The translations under genes were made by a program, and so were the position numbers. Below the pieces are notes generated by a model that had not been told where the DNA came from, did not search any database, and saw only the letters and a program-made list of their open reading frames with translations. DNA of 64,000 bases from Nocardia altamirensis NBRC 108246. GTDB taxonomy: Bacteria; Actinomycetota; Actinomycetes; Mycobacteriales; Mycobacteriaceae. The DNA lies in the NCBI RefSeq assembly GCF_001612685.1, contig NZ_BDAY01000003.1:186001-250000 (forward strand), in the 5' to 3' direction. Numbering within the stretch: the first letter of the stretch is position 1; the number at the start of each line of letters is the position of its first letter. Below, one piece after another: positions 55,535 to 64,000 of the stretch.

Positions 55535-56902
55535 ATGACCGAGGTGAACGCGCGGGCGACTGTGGGGCAGGCCGCCGGGCGCGGGCAAGTAGTGGCGTGG
55601 GGGTTCTGGGATTGGGGATCCTCGGCGTTCAACGCGGTGATCCTCACGTTCGTGTTCTCGGTCTATCTGACGAAGAAGGTCGGCGAGAATCTGCCCGGCT
55701 GGATTTCGCCGAGCGCCTGGCTCGGCGTGGCGCTCGCGCTGGCCGGGCTGGTGGTTGCGGTGACCGCGCCGGTCGCCGGGCAGTGGTTCGACGCGGCCGC
55801 GAAACGCAAACGCGCCCTTGCCGTGCTGACCGCGCTCTGCATCGGGTCGATGACGCTGATGTTCTTCGTGCACGACAACTACCACTATCTGTGGCTCGGG
55901 CTGGCGCTGCTTGCCTTCGGGTCGGCGTTCTTCGAACTGGCCGGCGTCCCTTACAACGCGATGCTGCGTCAGGTGTCGACGCCTGCGACGGTCGGCCGGG
56001 TCTCCGGATTCGGCTGGGCGATGGGCTATTTCGGCGGCATCTTCCTGCTGCTGATCTGCTACTTCGGTTTCATCTCCGGCGATGGTGACAACCGGGGCCT
56101 GCTCGGCATTCCGACCGACGACGGCCTCAATATCCGTCTCGTCGCCATCGTCGCGGCGGTGTGGTTCGCCGCGTTCGCGCTGCCCGTGCTGTTCGCGGTG
56201 CCCGAATTGCCGCGCACCGACGCCGATCCCGGTGCGGCGGAAGCGGGCTTCTTCGCGTCGTACGCCATCCTGTGGCGCGACCTGCGTGAGCTGTGGCGGA
56301 CCGACCAGCGCACCCTCGGGTTCCTGGTGGCCAGCGCCGTCTTCCGGGACGGCTTGGCCGGGGTGTTCACTTTTGGTGCGGTGCTTGCGGTTCGGGTGTA
56401 CGACATCGCCGATGCCGACGTGCTGCTGTTCGGCATCGCGGCCAATGTCGTTGCCGCGCTCGGCGCCATCGTCGCCAGCCGATTCGACGACCGCAGTGGC
56501 CCGAAGCGTGTCATCGTGGTGTCGCTTGTCGCCATGGTGATTTGCGGCGTGATCCTGCTCTTCGTCTCTGGTCCGTTGATGTTCTGGATCTTCGGCCTGC
56601 TCCTGACGATCTTCGTCGGGCCTGCGCAATCCGCCGCGCGGTCCTTCCTCGCCCGCTTGGCGCCACCCGGCCGCGAAGGGCAGCTCTTCGGCCTCTACAC
56701 CACCACGGGCCGGGCCGTGTCGTTCCTGGCCCCCGCCTTTTTCGCGCTATTCGTCGTGCTCTTCGACAGTGACCGTGCCGGCATCATCGGCATCATCCTG
56801 GTCCTTGCCGTCGGGCTGGTCGCCCTGCTCCCGATTGCCTCGCCGGAGCCGACCGAAGTGGTCGGGACTCCCGCCGCGGGCCCGGAGGATCGGCTCTCCT
56901 GA
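55535..56902 (+). CDS. MFS transporter, UMF1/Atg22-like
   Basis: A 455-residue membrane protein with about 12 helices, starting WGFWDWGSSAFNAVILTFVF, the conserved N-terminal signature of the UMF1 (Atg22-like) MFS group. The substrate may be amino acids or other small molecules. ATG at 55535. The PadR operator candidate lies about 85 bases upstream. Confidence 0.88.
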   Translation: MTEVNARATVGQAAGRGQVVAWGFWDWGSSAFNAVILTFVFSVYLTKKVGENLPGWISPSAWLGVALALAGLVVAVTAPVAGQWFDAAAKRKRALAVLTALCIGSMTLMFFVHDNYHYLWLGLALLAFGSAFFELAGVPYNAMLRQVSTPATVGRVSGFGWAMGYFGGIFLLLICYFGFISGDGDNRGLLGIPTDDGLNIRLVAIVAAVWFAAFALPVLFAVPELPRTDADPGAAEAGFFASYAILWRDLRELWRTDQRTLGFLVASAVFRDGLAGVFTFGAVLAVRVYDIADADVLLFGIAANVVAALGAIVASRFDDRSGPKRVIVVSLVAMVICGVILLFVSGPLMFWIFGLLLTIFVGPAQSAARSFLARLAPPGREGQLFGLYTTTGRAVSFLAPAFFALFVVLFDSDRAGIIGIILVLAVGLVALLPIASPEPTEVVGTPAAGPEDRLS

Positions 56903-56945
56903 ATCGGCTTGGTGCGCCGGAATATCCGCGTACCACCCCTCGTTA

Positions 56946-56976
56946 AGCTTGGTATCAAGTAGTTTGATGACAAGCT
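56946..56976. promoter_or_regulatory. MarR-type operator candidate
   Basis: Nested symmetric arms AGCTTG-N2-ATCAA and TTGAT-N2-CAAGCT around a five-base centre, 16 bases before the DUF6506-like gene. The TTGAT/ATCAA half-site suits MarR proteins, and a MarR gene lies just downstream. Confidence 0.65.
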
Positions 56977-56992
56977 AAATGAGGAGTTCGAG

Positions 56993-57595
56993 ATGAGCGA
57001 GACCGGTGAGCTGTTCCTCTTTCTGGAGGAAGGCGCGAATCCCGAGGTAGACCGGGTGATTCAGGATTTCGGCGAGAGCGAGTCGCTGCTCGTGTGGGTA
57101 CCGGACGGTGCCGCCGCCGCCGAGGCAGCGGCGGAAGCGGTGGCCGGAGGGGCGAAGCTGATCGAGCTGTACCGCGGCTTCGATCTCGAATCCGCCGGGC
57201 AGGTGATCGAGGCGGTGGACGGTCGTGCCGCGGTCGGCGTCGCCGGGTTCGGATTCGGCACCACAACGGCAGGGCCGATCCGCGAGTCGGCGACCATCTT
57301 CGTCGGCCACCCCAGCGCGGACCCGGCGGTCCACCGATTCGTGCGCGGTGGCAATGGCGGCGCGAAGACCACGGCGGTGGCCGTTCCGGATTCCGCTGCG
57401 GCCGTTGCGGTGGCGCGCGAACTGGTCGAGGACGGCGCCGAGCTGATCGAAATCTGCGGTGGCGCTTCGCTGCTCGCTGCGCGCGACGTGCGGGACGCGG
57501 TCGGCGACAAGGTGCCGGTGAGCCTGGTCAGCTGGCCCGTCGACTCACTGCAACGCGCCGCGGCGTTCAACGCGGAGTTCGACGCAACGCACTGA
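56993..57595 (+). CDS. tandem-repeat DUF6506-like protein
   Basis: A 200-residue protein made of two related halves. GGAKLIELYRGFDLESAGQV in the first corresponds to DGAELIEICGGASLLAARDV in the second, each followed by a VxxAVG strand. The pattern resembles the small DUF6506 family, here duplicated and fused. No signal peptide or membrane helix. ATG at 56993 has GAGGAG upstream. The gene converges on a MarR gene and has a palindromic operator, so it is likely inducible. The function is unknown. Confidence 0.78.
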   Translation: MSETGELFLFLEEGANPEVDRVIQDFGESESLLVWVPDGAAAAEAAAEAVAGGAKLIELYRGFDLESAGQVIEAVDGRAAVGVAGFGFGTTTAGPIRESATIFVGHPSADPAVHRFVRGGNGGAKTTAVAVPDSAAAVAVARELVEDGAELIEICGGASLLAARDVRDAVGDKVPVSLVSWPVDSLQRAAAFNAEFDATH

Positions 57596-57617
57596 CTGCC
57601 TGCGGATAGGTGCCCCG

Positions 57618-58124
57618 TCAGGAGGTTCGGTCGGCCCCTTCGCTGTGCAGCAGTAGCACTTTCAGCGAGGCCGCGAGCGCGTCGCGTTGCTTCGGGCCGA
57701 GTGGCTCGAGGAAGTCTTCGTCGGCGGCCAGCACGGCGGCCAGCGCCCGTGCCGCAATCTTCTCGCCTGCCTTGGTGAGGTGGATCCGCACGGCCCGTCG
57801 ATCGTCCGGGTCCGGCTGCCGCTCGATGAAGCCCATCCGGTCGAGCCGGTCCAGCCGGGTCGTCATCGCCCCCGAGGTGATCAGCGCCGCGTGCGCAAGG
57901 TCCCTCGGGTTCGTGCCGCCTGGCTCGTTGCGCCGCCGCAGCGTATTCAGCACGTCGAAGTCGGCATAGCTCAGCCCGAGGGGCGCCAGCGCGTCGAGGA
58001 CGGCCTGCTGCCCGTGCGCGGCACACCGGAACAGGCGGCCGATCACCTGCAAGGCGCTGACGTCGAGCCGCGCGTCCCGCGCGGCCCATTCGTCGACCAT
58101 CCGGTCGATGGAATCCTGTGGCAC
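57618..58124 (-). CDS. MarR-family transcriptional regulator
   Basis: A 168-residue MarR regulator with the winged HTH (LSYADFDVLNTLRRRNEPGG, ALITSGAMTTRLDRLDRMGF) and the wing IERQPDPDDRRAVRIHLT. It converges with the DUF6506-like gene, whose promoter carries a MarR-like dyad, and probably controls it. Confidence 0.88.
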   Translation of the reverse strand: MPQDSIDRMVDEWAARDARLDVSALQVIGRLFRCAAHGQQAVLDALAPLGLSYADFDVLNTLRRRNEPGGTNPRDLAHAALITSGAMTTRLDRLDRMGFIERQPDPDDRRAVRIHLTKAGEKIAARALAAVLAADEDFLEPLGPKQRDALAASLKVLLLHSEGADRTS

Positions 58125-58183
58125 AGACCGACAGTAGCCGCCCGGGTGCGACGCATGGCCACGCGCCGCACCCGGGCCCCGTA

Positions 58184-59632
58184 CTACTGCGAAAGCTGCT
58201 TGACGAGGCGGTAGAGGAATTCGCGGCTGCCGTCGAGCCCGGCGATCGGCACGCGCTCGTTCACGCCGTGGATACGACTTGCGTCGGCGGATTCCATGAA
58301 CAGCCCGCTGACCCCGTACATCGGAATGCCCTTGCTGCGTGCGTATTTGCTGTCGGTCGCGCCGGTGGACATGAAGGTGCTCACGGCGGCGGTCGGGAAC
58401 ATTTCCTTGGTCAACGAGGTGACGGTGGCCAGCACATCGCCGTTGATGGGGGAGATGCCGCCCGCGGGATCGACCTTGGGCGTGACGGCGAGCTTGTCGT
58501 CGGCCAGCGCCGCCTTGACCTGACGCTCGATGTCGGCCGGGTTGTCCTGGGGGAGGATTCGGCAGTTGACCGTCGCCTTGGCGCGCTGCGGCAGCGCGTT
58601 CTCGGCTTCGCCCGCGCTCACCATGGTTGCCACGCAGGTGGTCCGCAGCAGCGCGTTGTACTCGGGCACCGCGGACAGTCGATCCAGCACTTCAGGACTC
58701 GAATTCCCGGCGGCGGCCGCGCGCAGGTCGTCGGCCTCGTGCCCGGTCTTCGAGGCGGCGAGCGCACCGAAGTTGTCGCGAACCGCGTCGCTCAGTGACG
58801 CGGGAAAGCGATACGTGGACAGGCGATTCAGTCCGCCGGTCAAGGCGAAGATGGCATTGTCCGGCTTCGGCACCGAACTGTGCCCGCCGGGTGCTTTGGC
58901 CTCCACGTCGTAGATGGCGTAGGTCTTTTCGGCAACCTGCACGCCCTGCAGGGCGGGCTTGCCGTCGACGAGGAAGGCCCGGCCGCCCTCGTTGAGGCCG
59001 TACTCGGCGCTCATCAGGTCGGCCTTGTTCTCCATCAACCATTTTGCGCCGTTGTCTTTGCCTGCCTCTTCGTCGGCGGTCAGCGCAAGGACGATATCGC
59101 GCGTCGGCTTGAAGCCTTCACGCTTCAATTGGATCAGGTTCGCAACGAAGGCGGACACCATGGCTTTGTCGTCGAGCGCGCCTCGGGCGGCGTAGAAGCC
59201 GTCCGCCTCGGTGAGCTTCTTCGGGTCGGTGGTCCAGCCGTCTTCCTTCTTGGCCTCGACCACATCGAGATGTCCCAAGAGCAGCAACGGTTTCCGCTGC
59301 CCTGACCCGGTGAAGCGGAGGACGAGGTTGCCCTTGCGCTGCACCGGTTCGAAGATCTGGATATCGCCTTCGGCGAATCCCGCGTCCAGCAGGCGGCGCT
59401 TGACCACATTCGCGGCGTCCGTGGTGCTTCCGGTCGAATGCGTGGTGTCGGTCTCCACCAATTGCTGGTAGATCTCGTGGAAAAGCTTCGTATTGTCTTG
59501 CGTCCCAACACTCGACGGGCTCGGCGACGAGGTGTTCGACGAATCGGAGCTGCAGGATGTTGCGGTGAATGCCGCGATAAGTCCCAATGCGGCCACCGAA
59601 ACGAATGTTTTGCGGCGACTGATGTTAGACAC
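58184..59632 (-). CDS. M20-family metallopeptidase lipoprotein
   Basis: A 482-residue exported hydrolase with a lipobox-like TATSC after the signal core (Cys at about residue 27). The M20 metal-site motifs LLLLGHLDVVEA, RGALDDKA and TADEEAGKDNG are present, with the dimerisation domain in the middle. It should be a dipeptidase/carboxypeptidase anchored outside the membrane. GTG start at 59632. Confidence 0.88.
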   Translation of the reverse strand: MSNISRRKTFVSVAALGLIAAFTATSCSSDSSNTSSPSPSSVGTQDNTKLFHEIYQQLVETDTTHSTGSTTDAANVVKRRLLDAGFAEGDIQIFEPVQRKGNLVLRFTGSGQRKPLLLLGHLDVVEAKKEDGWTTDPKKLTEADGFYAARGALDDKAMVSAFVANLIQLKREGFKPTRDIVLALTADEEAGKDNGAKWLMENKADLMSAEYGLNEGGRAFLVDGKPALQGVQVAEKTYAIYDVEAKAPGGHSSVPKPDNAIFALTGGLNRLSTYRFPASLSDAVRDNFGALAASKTGHEADDLRAAAAGNSSPEVLDRLSAVPEYNALLRTTCVATMVSAGEAENALPQRAKATVNCRILPQDNPADIERQVKAALADDKLAVTPKVDPAGGISPINGDVLATVTSLTKEMFPTAAVSTFMSTGATDSKYARSKGIPMYGVSGLFMESADASRIHGVNERVPIAGLDGSREFLYRLVKQLSQ

Positions 59633-59731
59633 GCTAAAAAATTAGCACAACCAGCGTGTTGCGCACCGGGAATTCGGTGGACCGCGCTGCCGCTACCAGG
59701 CAGCAGGCCATCGACGTCGAGGTGGCGGTCG

Positions 59732-60379
59732 CTACCGCTCCTTCGGCGGCCACCACGCGCTCATGCCGAGGGTGATCAGGCGGACCTGTTGCACGGTGCG
59801 GTCGATGATGGCGTCTGCTTCGCGCGGCGCCGCCGAGATGTAGGCGACGATGCCGTCGGCGACGGTGGCGACGAGGAGGTCGGCGGCGATCTCCAGGTCG
59901 GGTGGCGACCAGGAGTCGAGCGCACGGATGCGGGAGAGGTCGGCGACGAGCTCGCGGACGATCAATTGCAGTTCCAGTGCGATGGACTTGCGCAGTGCGG
60001 CCGAGCCGCCGTGGCGTTCGCGGGTGAGGAAGCCGAAGAGTTCGCGCTTCGGGTCAACCTGGGTGAACACGAATCGCACGGTGTCGGACAGGTTCGCATC
60101 CTGGTTCCGGCGCACCTCGCGCAAGGCGAGTCGCAGTGCGGTGATGCCGTCATCGACGAGCGTCGCACCGAGGTCGTCGAGCGACGCGAAGTGCCGGTAG
60201 AAGGCGGTCGGCACAATGCCTGCGGAACGGGCGATTTCGCGCAGGCTGAGCGCCGCGAAACCGCGGTCGGCCGCCAATGCGAGGGTGCCGTCCAGAAGTG
60301 CCTGCCGCGTGCGCTCCTTGCGCTCGCCTCGGGTTGCTGCCTGCTCGCTCATCACGGTGAGCATACATCCGTTCACCAT
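59732..60379 (-). CDS. TetR-family regulator of the desaturase operon
   Basis: A 215-residue TetR regulator (HTH RQALLDGTLALAADRGFAAL, LREIARSAGIVPTAFYRHFA) divergent from the reductase-desaturase genes. A 7-base dyad lies in the gap. The arrangement resembles DesT-type control of acyl-CoA desaturases in other bacteria. ATG at 60379 is the outer start; ATG at 60352 (MSEQAATRGERK) is equally likely. Confidence 0.85.
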   Translation of the reverse strand: MVNGCMLTVMSEQAATRGERKERTRQALLDGTLALAADRGFAALSLREIARSAGIVPTAFYRHFASLDDLGATLVDDGITALRLALREVRRNQDANLSDTVRFVFTQVDPKRELFGFLTRERHGGSAALRKSIALELQLIVRELVADLSRIRALDSWSPPDLEIAADLLVATVADGIVAYISAAPREADAIIDRTVQQVRLITLGMSAWWPPKER

Positions 60380-60458
60380 TCGCCCTATCGGAAGATGTTG
60401 TTCGTGTCACATGTTTTGCCGGTTGACACCGGACCCCTGCCATCGGTCACACTAGTTG

Positions 60459-60476
60459 AGTGTACAGACGTGCACT
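60459..60476. promoter_or_regulatory. TetR operator candidate AGTGTAC-N4-GTGCACT
   Basis: Seven-base arms with one mismatch, centred in the divergent gap. It overlaps a possible upstream GTG, which argues for the downstream ATG of the reductase gene. A TTGACA box lies at 60423. Confidence 0.6.
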
Positions 60477-60543
60477 GAAATTGACACCGCATCGTTGCGA
60501 GCGTCCAACAGTCGCACAGCCCGACAAGAGGCACGGAGAACGA

Positions 60544-61659
60544 ATGGTGGATCTCATCAACCTGGTGCAGACCCTGACCACACCGCATCCGCTCGATCGG
60601 TACTTGGAACTCGTCCGTCCCACCCTGACCGCGCGGGAGCTGCGCGCCGAGATCGTGCACGTCGACCGTGCGGTCCCGGGTTCGGTGACGCTCACCCTGC
60701 GGCCGACCAGGCAGTGGAAAGGTCACGCCGCCGGGCAGTACGTCCAGATCGGCGTGGTGATCAACGGCGTCCGCCACGCGCGCTGCTACTCCCCGATCGA
60801 TCCGGCCGGCGCGCGGGACCGGCATATCCGGCTGACCGTCAAGACGCATCCCGAGGGCCTGGTGTCGCAGTACCTGCACCGCAACGCGCGCCCTGGCATG
60901 GTGGTCGATCTCGAGCCCGCCGCCGGAGTATTCCGGCTGCCCGACCTGCGCCCGGACCGGGTGCTGCTGATCAGCGGCGGCAGCGGCATCACGCCGGTGC
61001 TCTCGATGCTGCGCACCCTCGCGGCCGAGGGCTACCCGGGCGAGGTCGTCTTCCTGCACTACGCGAAATCGCCGGAGGTGGTACCGCATCGGGCCGAGCT
61101 CGACGCGATTGCCAAGCAGCACAAGAACTTCCGCATCGAGCTGCGCCATCCGTGGCGGCCGGACACCGCCAATGCCGATCACGGCGCACCGTGGATCGAC
61201 GTGGCGCCCGCGAAGACCAGCGGATACTTCGACTACGACGAACTGGAGCGGGTGGCACCGTGGTTCGCCGACGCGGAAACCTTCGTCTGCGGCCCGCAGT
61301 CGCTGATGGACGCGGTCCGCAAGATCTACGAGGCCGAACAGCTCGACACCCGGCTGCACACCGAGGAATTCACGCTGTCGCTCACCCCCGTCGACGCCGA
61401 CGAAGCCTATGGCACGGTGAGCTTTTCGGCCGCGGGCCGGACGGCGGACAACACCGGCTCCTCGCTGCTCGAGCAGGCCGAGGCCGCCGGACTCACCCCG
61501 GCCTACGGCTGCCGGATGGGAATCTGCTTCTCCTGCACGGCGGTTCGCCGCACCGGCTGCACCCGCAACCTGCGCACCGGCGAGACCGACAGTGACCCGG
61601 ACCAGCCCATCCAGCTCTGCATCAATGCCCCCGTGGGCGACGTCGACATCGACATCTGA
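60544..61659 (+). CDS. ferredoxin reductase-type electron donor to the desaturase
   Basis: A 371-residue flavoprotein with FAD motif HARCYSPIDP, NADPH motif GGSGITPVLSML, CGPQSLMD and a C-terminal 2Fe-2S domain with CRMGICFSC and a distal Cys in QLCIN. It transfers electrons from NADPH to the diiron desaturase encoded 17 bases downstream, as Rv3230c does for DesA3. ATG at 60544 has GGAG upstream. Confidence 0.9.
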   Translation: MVDLINLVQTLTTPHPLDRYLELVRPTLTARELRAEIVHVDRAVPGSVTLTLRPTRQWKGHAAGQYVQIGVVINGVRHARCYSPIDPAGARDRHIRLTVKTHPEGLVSQYLHRNARPGMVVDLEPAAGVFRLPDLRPDRVLLISGGSGITPVLSMLRTLAAEGYPGEVVFLHYAKSPEVVPHRAELDAIAKQHKNFRIELRHPWRPDTANADHGAPWIDVAPAKTSGYFDYDELERVAPWFADAETFVCGPQSLMDAVRKIYEAEQLDTRLHTEEFTLSLTPVDADEAYGTVSFSAAGRTADNTGSSLLEQAEAAGLTPAYGCRMGICFSCTAVRRTGCTRNLRTGETDSDPDQPIQLCINAPVGDVDIDI

Positions 61660-61676
61660 CTAGCAAGGGGAAACCA

Positions 61677-62825
61677 ATGACACTTCTGACCGAAACCGAA
61701 AACGGCCCGCTGGTACTGGGGCCGGAGCAGATCGAGGAACTCGGCAAGGCGCTCGACGAGCTGCGTGCCAAGGTCGTCGCCGACCTGGGCGATCGGGACC
61801 GCGAGTACCTCTACTCGATCATCAAGGCCCAGCGCGGCTTCGAGGTCGCCGGGCGCAGCCTGATGTACCTCGGCTTCCTGCCGCCGGTCTGGCTGGCCGC
61901 CGTCGCCGCGCTGAGCGTGTCGAAGATCCTGGACAACATGGAGATCGGCCACAACGTCATGCACGGCCAGTACGACTGGATGCGTGAGCCCGGCGTGAAT
62001 TCCCGTGTCTTCGAATGGGATACGGTCTGCCCGGCGGACCAGTGGAAGCACTCGCACAACTACCTGCACCACACCTACACCAACATCCACAACAAAGACC
62101 GCGACATCGGCTACTCCATCCTGCGGATGGACGAGGCCCAGTCGTGGAACGTGCTTCGCCTCGGCCAGCCGATCTATGCCTTCGCGCTGATGATGCTGTT
62201 CGAGTGGGGCGTGATGGGTCACGACCTCGAGGTCGAGAACATCCTGGCAGGCAAGCGCAAGTGGCCCGAGGTCAAGCGTCTGATCAAGGGGCAACTCCGC
62301 AAGGCGGGCAAGCAGTCGCTCAAGGACTACCTGATCTTCCCGGCACTGACCGGCCCGCTGTTCCTCAGCACGCTGGCAGGCAACGTCACCGCCAACCTGG
62401 TCCGCAACGTCTGGGCCTTCTCCATCATCTTCTGCGGTCATTTCCCCACCGGCGTACAGACGTTCACCGAAGAGGAGACCGCCGACGAGACCAGGGGCGA
62501 GTGGTACATCCGGCAGATGCTCGGCTCGGCCAACATCACTGGAAGCAAGCTGTTCCACATCATGTCCGGCAATTTGTCGCACCAGATCGAACATCACCTG
62601 TTCCCCGATCTGCCCGCCACGCGCTATCCGGAGATTGCTCCGGAGGTGCGGGCATTGTGCGAAAAGTACGGACTGCCGTACAACACGGGTTCGCTGAGCA
62701 AGCAGATCGGCTCGGTGTGGCTGAAAATTTTCAAGCTGGCGTTGCCGCCGAGCTTGGTCAAGAGCGAGCCATCTCCCGGTGTTATCGTGATGCGTCAGCG
62801 AAAGGCAAGCGAAGTGGGCGTGTGA
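61677..62825 (+). CDS. desA3: membrane fatty acyl-CoA desaturase (DesA3-like)
   Basis: A 382-residue integral membrane diiron desaturase with three histidine boxes: GHNVMHGQYD, HSHNYLHHTY and HQIEHHLFPD. Hydrophobic segments flank boxes 1 and 3. It introduces a cis double bond, probably at C9 of stearoyl-CoA. ATG at 61677 follows AAGGGG. The gene abuts the next reading frame. Confidence 0.92.
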   Translation: MTLLTETENGPLVLGPEQIEELGKALDELRAKVVADLGDRDREYLYSIIKAQRGFEVAGRSLMYLGFLPPVWLAAVAALSVSKILDNMEIGHNVMHGQYDWMREPGVNSRVFEWDTVCPADQWKHSHNYLHHTYTNIHNKDRDIGYSILRMDEAQSWNVLRLGQPIYAFALMMLFEWGVMGHDLEVENILAGKRKWPEVKRLIKGQLRKAGKQSLKDYLIFPALTGPLFLSTLAGNVTANLVRNVWAFSIIFCGHFPTGVQTFTEEETADETRGEWYIRQMLGSANITGSKLFHIMSGNLSHQIEHHLFPDLPATRYPEIAPEVRALCEKYGLPYNTGSLSKQIGSVWLKIFKLALPPSLVKSEPSPGVIVMRQRKASEVGV

Positions 62826-63164
62826 ATGATCGGGAAATTCGAAAGCAACAAGGATCTCATTCAGGAATTGACTTCCTCTGGTGCCAAGCGGGTCGGCAAT
62901 ATTGCCAGTATCATCACTGGCACCGTCCAGGAGGTCACTCGGGAGATCGGTGAATGGATCACCGACGCGATCGAGATGAACGAGGCCGCCGCGGCAGCCA
63001 GGCGCGATGCCGAAGCGCAGCGGAAGCTCGATCTCGACCACGACGATGATCTGGACACCGAAGACGCGGCGGCGCCGAAGCCGACTGTGACCGAGCCTGC
63101 GGCTACCGAGGCGTCGTTCGTCGACGCCGAGATAGTCGAGCCTGGGGTAGACGAGACGCGCTGA
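62826..63164 (+). CDS. small acidic protein downstream of desaturase
   Basis: A 112-residue protein starting MIGKFESNKDLIQELTSSGA. Residues 10-55 form an amphipathic helix pair and the tail is acidic and disordered. The start codon follows the desaturase stop without a gap, so they are co-translated. The function is unknown; perhaps a membrane-association partner of the desaturase. Confidence 0.72.
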   Translation: MIGKFESNKDLIQELTSSGAKRVGNIASIITGTVQEVTREIGEWITDAIEMNEAAAAARRDAEAQRKLDLDHDDDLDTEDAAAPKPTVTEPAATEASFVDAEIVEPGVDETR

Positions 63165-63167
63165 GCC

Positions 63168-63695
63168 TTACCACACCGGCAGCCTGCGCCGGTGCTCGGT
63201 GACGTCGGTGACCAAGTCCCGGTACCCGTCGGTCAGCTCGGCGAGCCTGCACCACTGCAGGTGGGCTTCCCCGTCCACCTGCACCGGGTGCGTCCGCTGC
63301 TGTGGCGTCTTTCGCAAAGCGTGTTGTGCCGCAATCCATTTCGCCGCAAGCCGGTCGATGACCGCGCCGAGCGTCTCGGTGTGCAGCGAGGCGCCGCCGC
63401 GATGTTCGACATTGCCTGCCACCCAGCTGTCGATCTGTCCGACGAGCTCGGCCCGATGCCCGTCGATGTCCTCGAGCAGGTGACTGCACGCCGCGACCCG
63501 CCGATTGCCCGCCTCGGGCGCGTGCGCCGCTTCCATCGCCTGGTGCCGCCGCTCATGGCATTCGACGAGTTCGCGCGCGGCCGCGAGCACACTGTGCTTG
63601 TTGCGATGCTGGCCGTCGCGGAAGGCGCGCAATAGCTCGGCAGGTGGCGGCAGCGCTTCGGTTCCGATACGGACTCCGGCGTATTCGGTTGGCAT
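63168..63695 (-). CDS. DUF4254-like protein
   Basis: A 175-residue helical protein (AAARELVECHERRHQAMEAA, VIDRLAAKWIAAQHAL, LAELTDGYRDLVTDV) that fits the DUF4254 family in length and helix pattern. There is no signal peptide. ATG at 63695. It converges on the small gene downstream of the desaturase. No function is known. Confidence 0.7.
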   Translation of the reverse strand: MPTEYAGVRIGTEALPPPAELLRAFRDGQHRNKHSVLAAARELVECHERRHQAMEAAHAPEAGNRRVAACSHLLEDIDGHRAELVGQIDSWVAGNVEHRGGASLHTETLGAVIDRLAAKWIAAQHALRKTPQQRTHPVQVDGEAHLQWCRLAELTDGYRDLVTDVTEHRRRLPVW

Positions 63696-64000
63696 GTTGC
63701 ACGCACCCCTGCTAACGATCCATTCTGGATGCGCCAGGGCCGAGGGGGATTTCGGGGAGGGGCACCCCTCGGCTCCGGCGCAGCCCCGTGCTCGGACGTC
63801 ACCCCCACAGTCCACCAGCACGGCAAAGAAACCGGGAAATCCGCGACGATGCGATGAGGAAGACGGCCCGAGAAATCGGGACTCTTTCAGGAAAGCGCGG
63901 TTGCCGAATCCGCGCAATAGTATGGTGTACAAATCTGAAAGCCGCTTGTAAATCGTTATGATCCGTCACGGATCGGTCACAAGATCATACCGTCGGCTGT
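63696..64000. other. intergenic at the right edge, with a 15-base palindrome
   Basis: No gene is supported. A perfect palindrome GATCCGT-C-ACGGATC lies at 63960-63974, possibly an operator for a gene beyond the window. Confidence 0.45.

Noticed and set aside
55433..56629. 398-residue minus-strand frame opposite the MFS gene
   Set aside because: Highly charged shadow of a membrane-protein gene, with no ribosome site.
60456..61595. Plus-strand frame overlapping the ferredoxin reductase in another frame
   Set aside because: Arg/Pro-rich composition. The true frame has FAD, NADPH and 2Fe-2S motifs.

Overview
The window reads as high-GC actinobacterial chromosome, most likely Nocardia or a close mycolate-containing relative. 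The support is a complete yrbE-mce lipid-import operon, a cmrA-like mycolate reductase, a DesA3-type acyl-CoA desaturase with its reductase, an L,D-transpeptidase lipoprotein, and common GTG/TTG starts. The genus is an inference from gene content.

Layout. 0-6 kb: secreted or stand-alone proteins. These are an S1 serine protease, the upstream region of a second protease copy at the window edge, an endonuclease/exonuclease/phosphatase-fold protein, a Tat-exported ten-cysteine peptide behind a truncated MauE-like gene, and a stand-alone EF-P-like KOW protein. 6-33 kb: the main accessory locus. A GntR regulator, an SDR and a decayed Baeyer-Villiger monooxygenase (BVMO) stand to the left. A divergent methyltransferase and a long plus-strand operon follow: SDR, HSL-type esterase, three tandem BVMOs, a START-domain protein, an ABC1/UbiB kinase, a coiled-coil protein, an SDR, an SDR-acyl-CoA ligase fusion and an alpha/beta hydrolase. 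A second GntR paralogue comes next, then yrbEA-yrbEB-mceA-F plus an Mce-associated membrane protein. Related TGTCT/AGACA dyads occur before both the catabolic operon and the mce operon. The simplest reading is one GntR-controlled system that imports a hydrophobic ketone or sterol-like lipid and degrades it through ester or lactone formation, hydrolysis and CoA activation.

33-42 kb: SnoaL, START (frameshifted), TetR and hydrolase genes, then a roughly 5.1-kb insertion bounded by a displaced 3' part of tRNA-Lys (36640-36696) and the intact tRNA-Lys (41765-41837). The insertion carries an antitoxin-Doc pair whose Doc lacks the catalytic His, a TetR-dehydrogenase pair with a clear operator, a small secreted protein and a frameshifted gene. 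No integrase is visible.

42-64 kb: mostly core genes. They include an L,D-transpeptidase, tRNA-His, orn, a HerA-like ATPase, two tandem diaminopimelate-decarboxylase paralogues, a CmrA-like reductase, FadH, a PadR/MFS pair, a DUF6506-like/MarR pair, an M20 peptidase lipoprotein, and a TetR-controlled desaturase operon. One decarboxylase paralogue has lost its PLP lysine and catalytic cysteine, yet both share a similar 5' leader.
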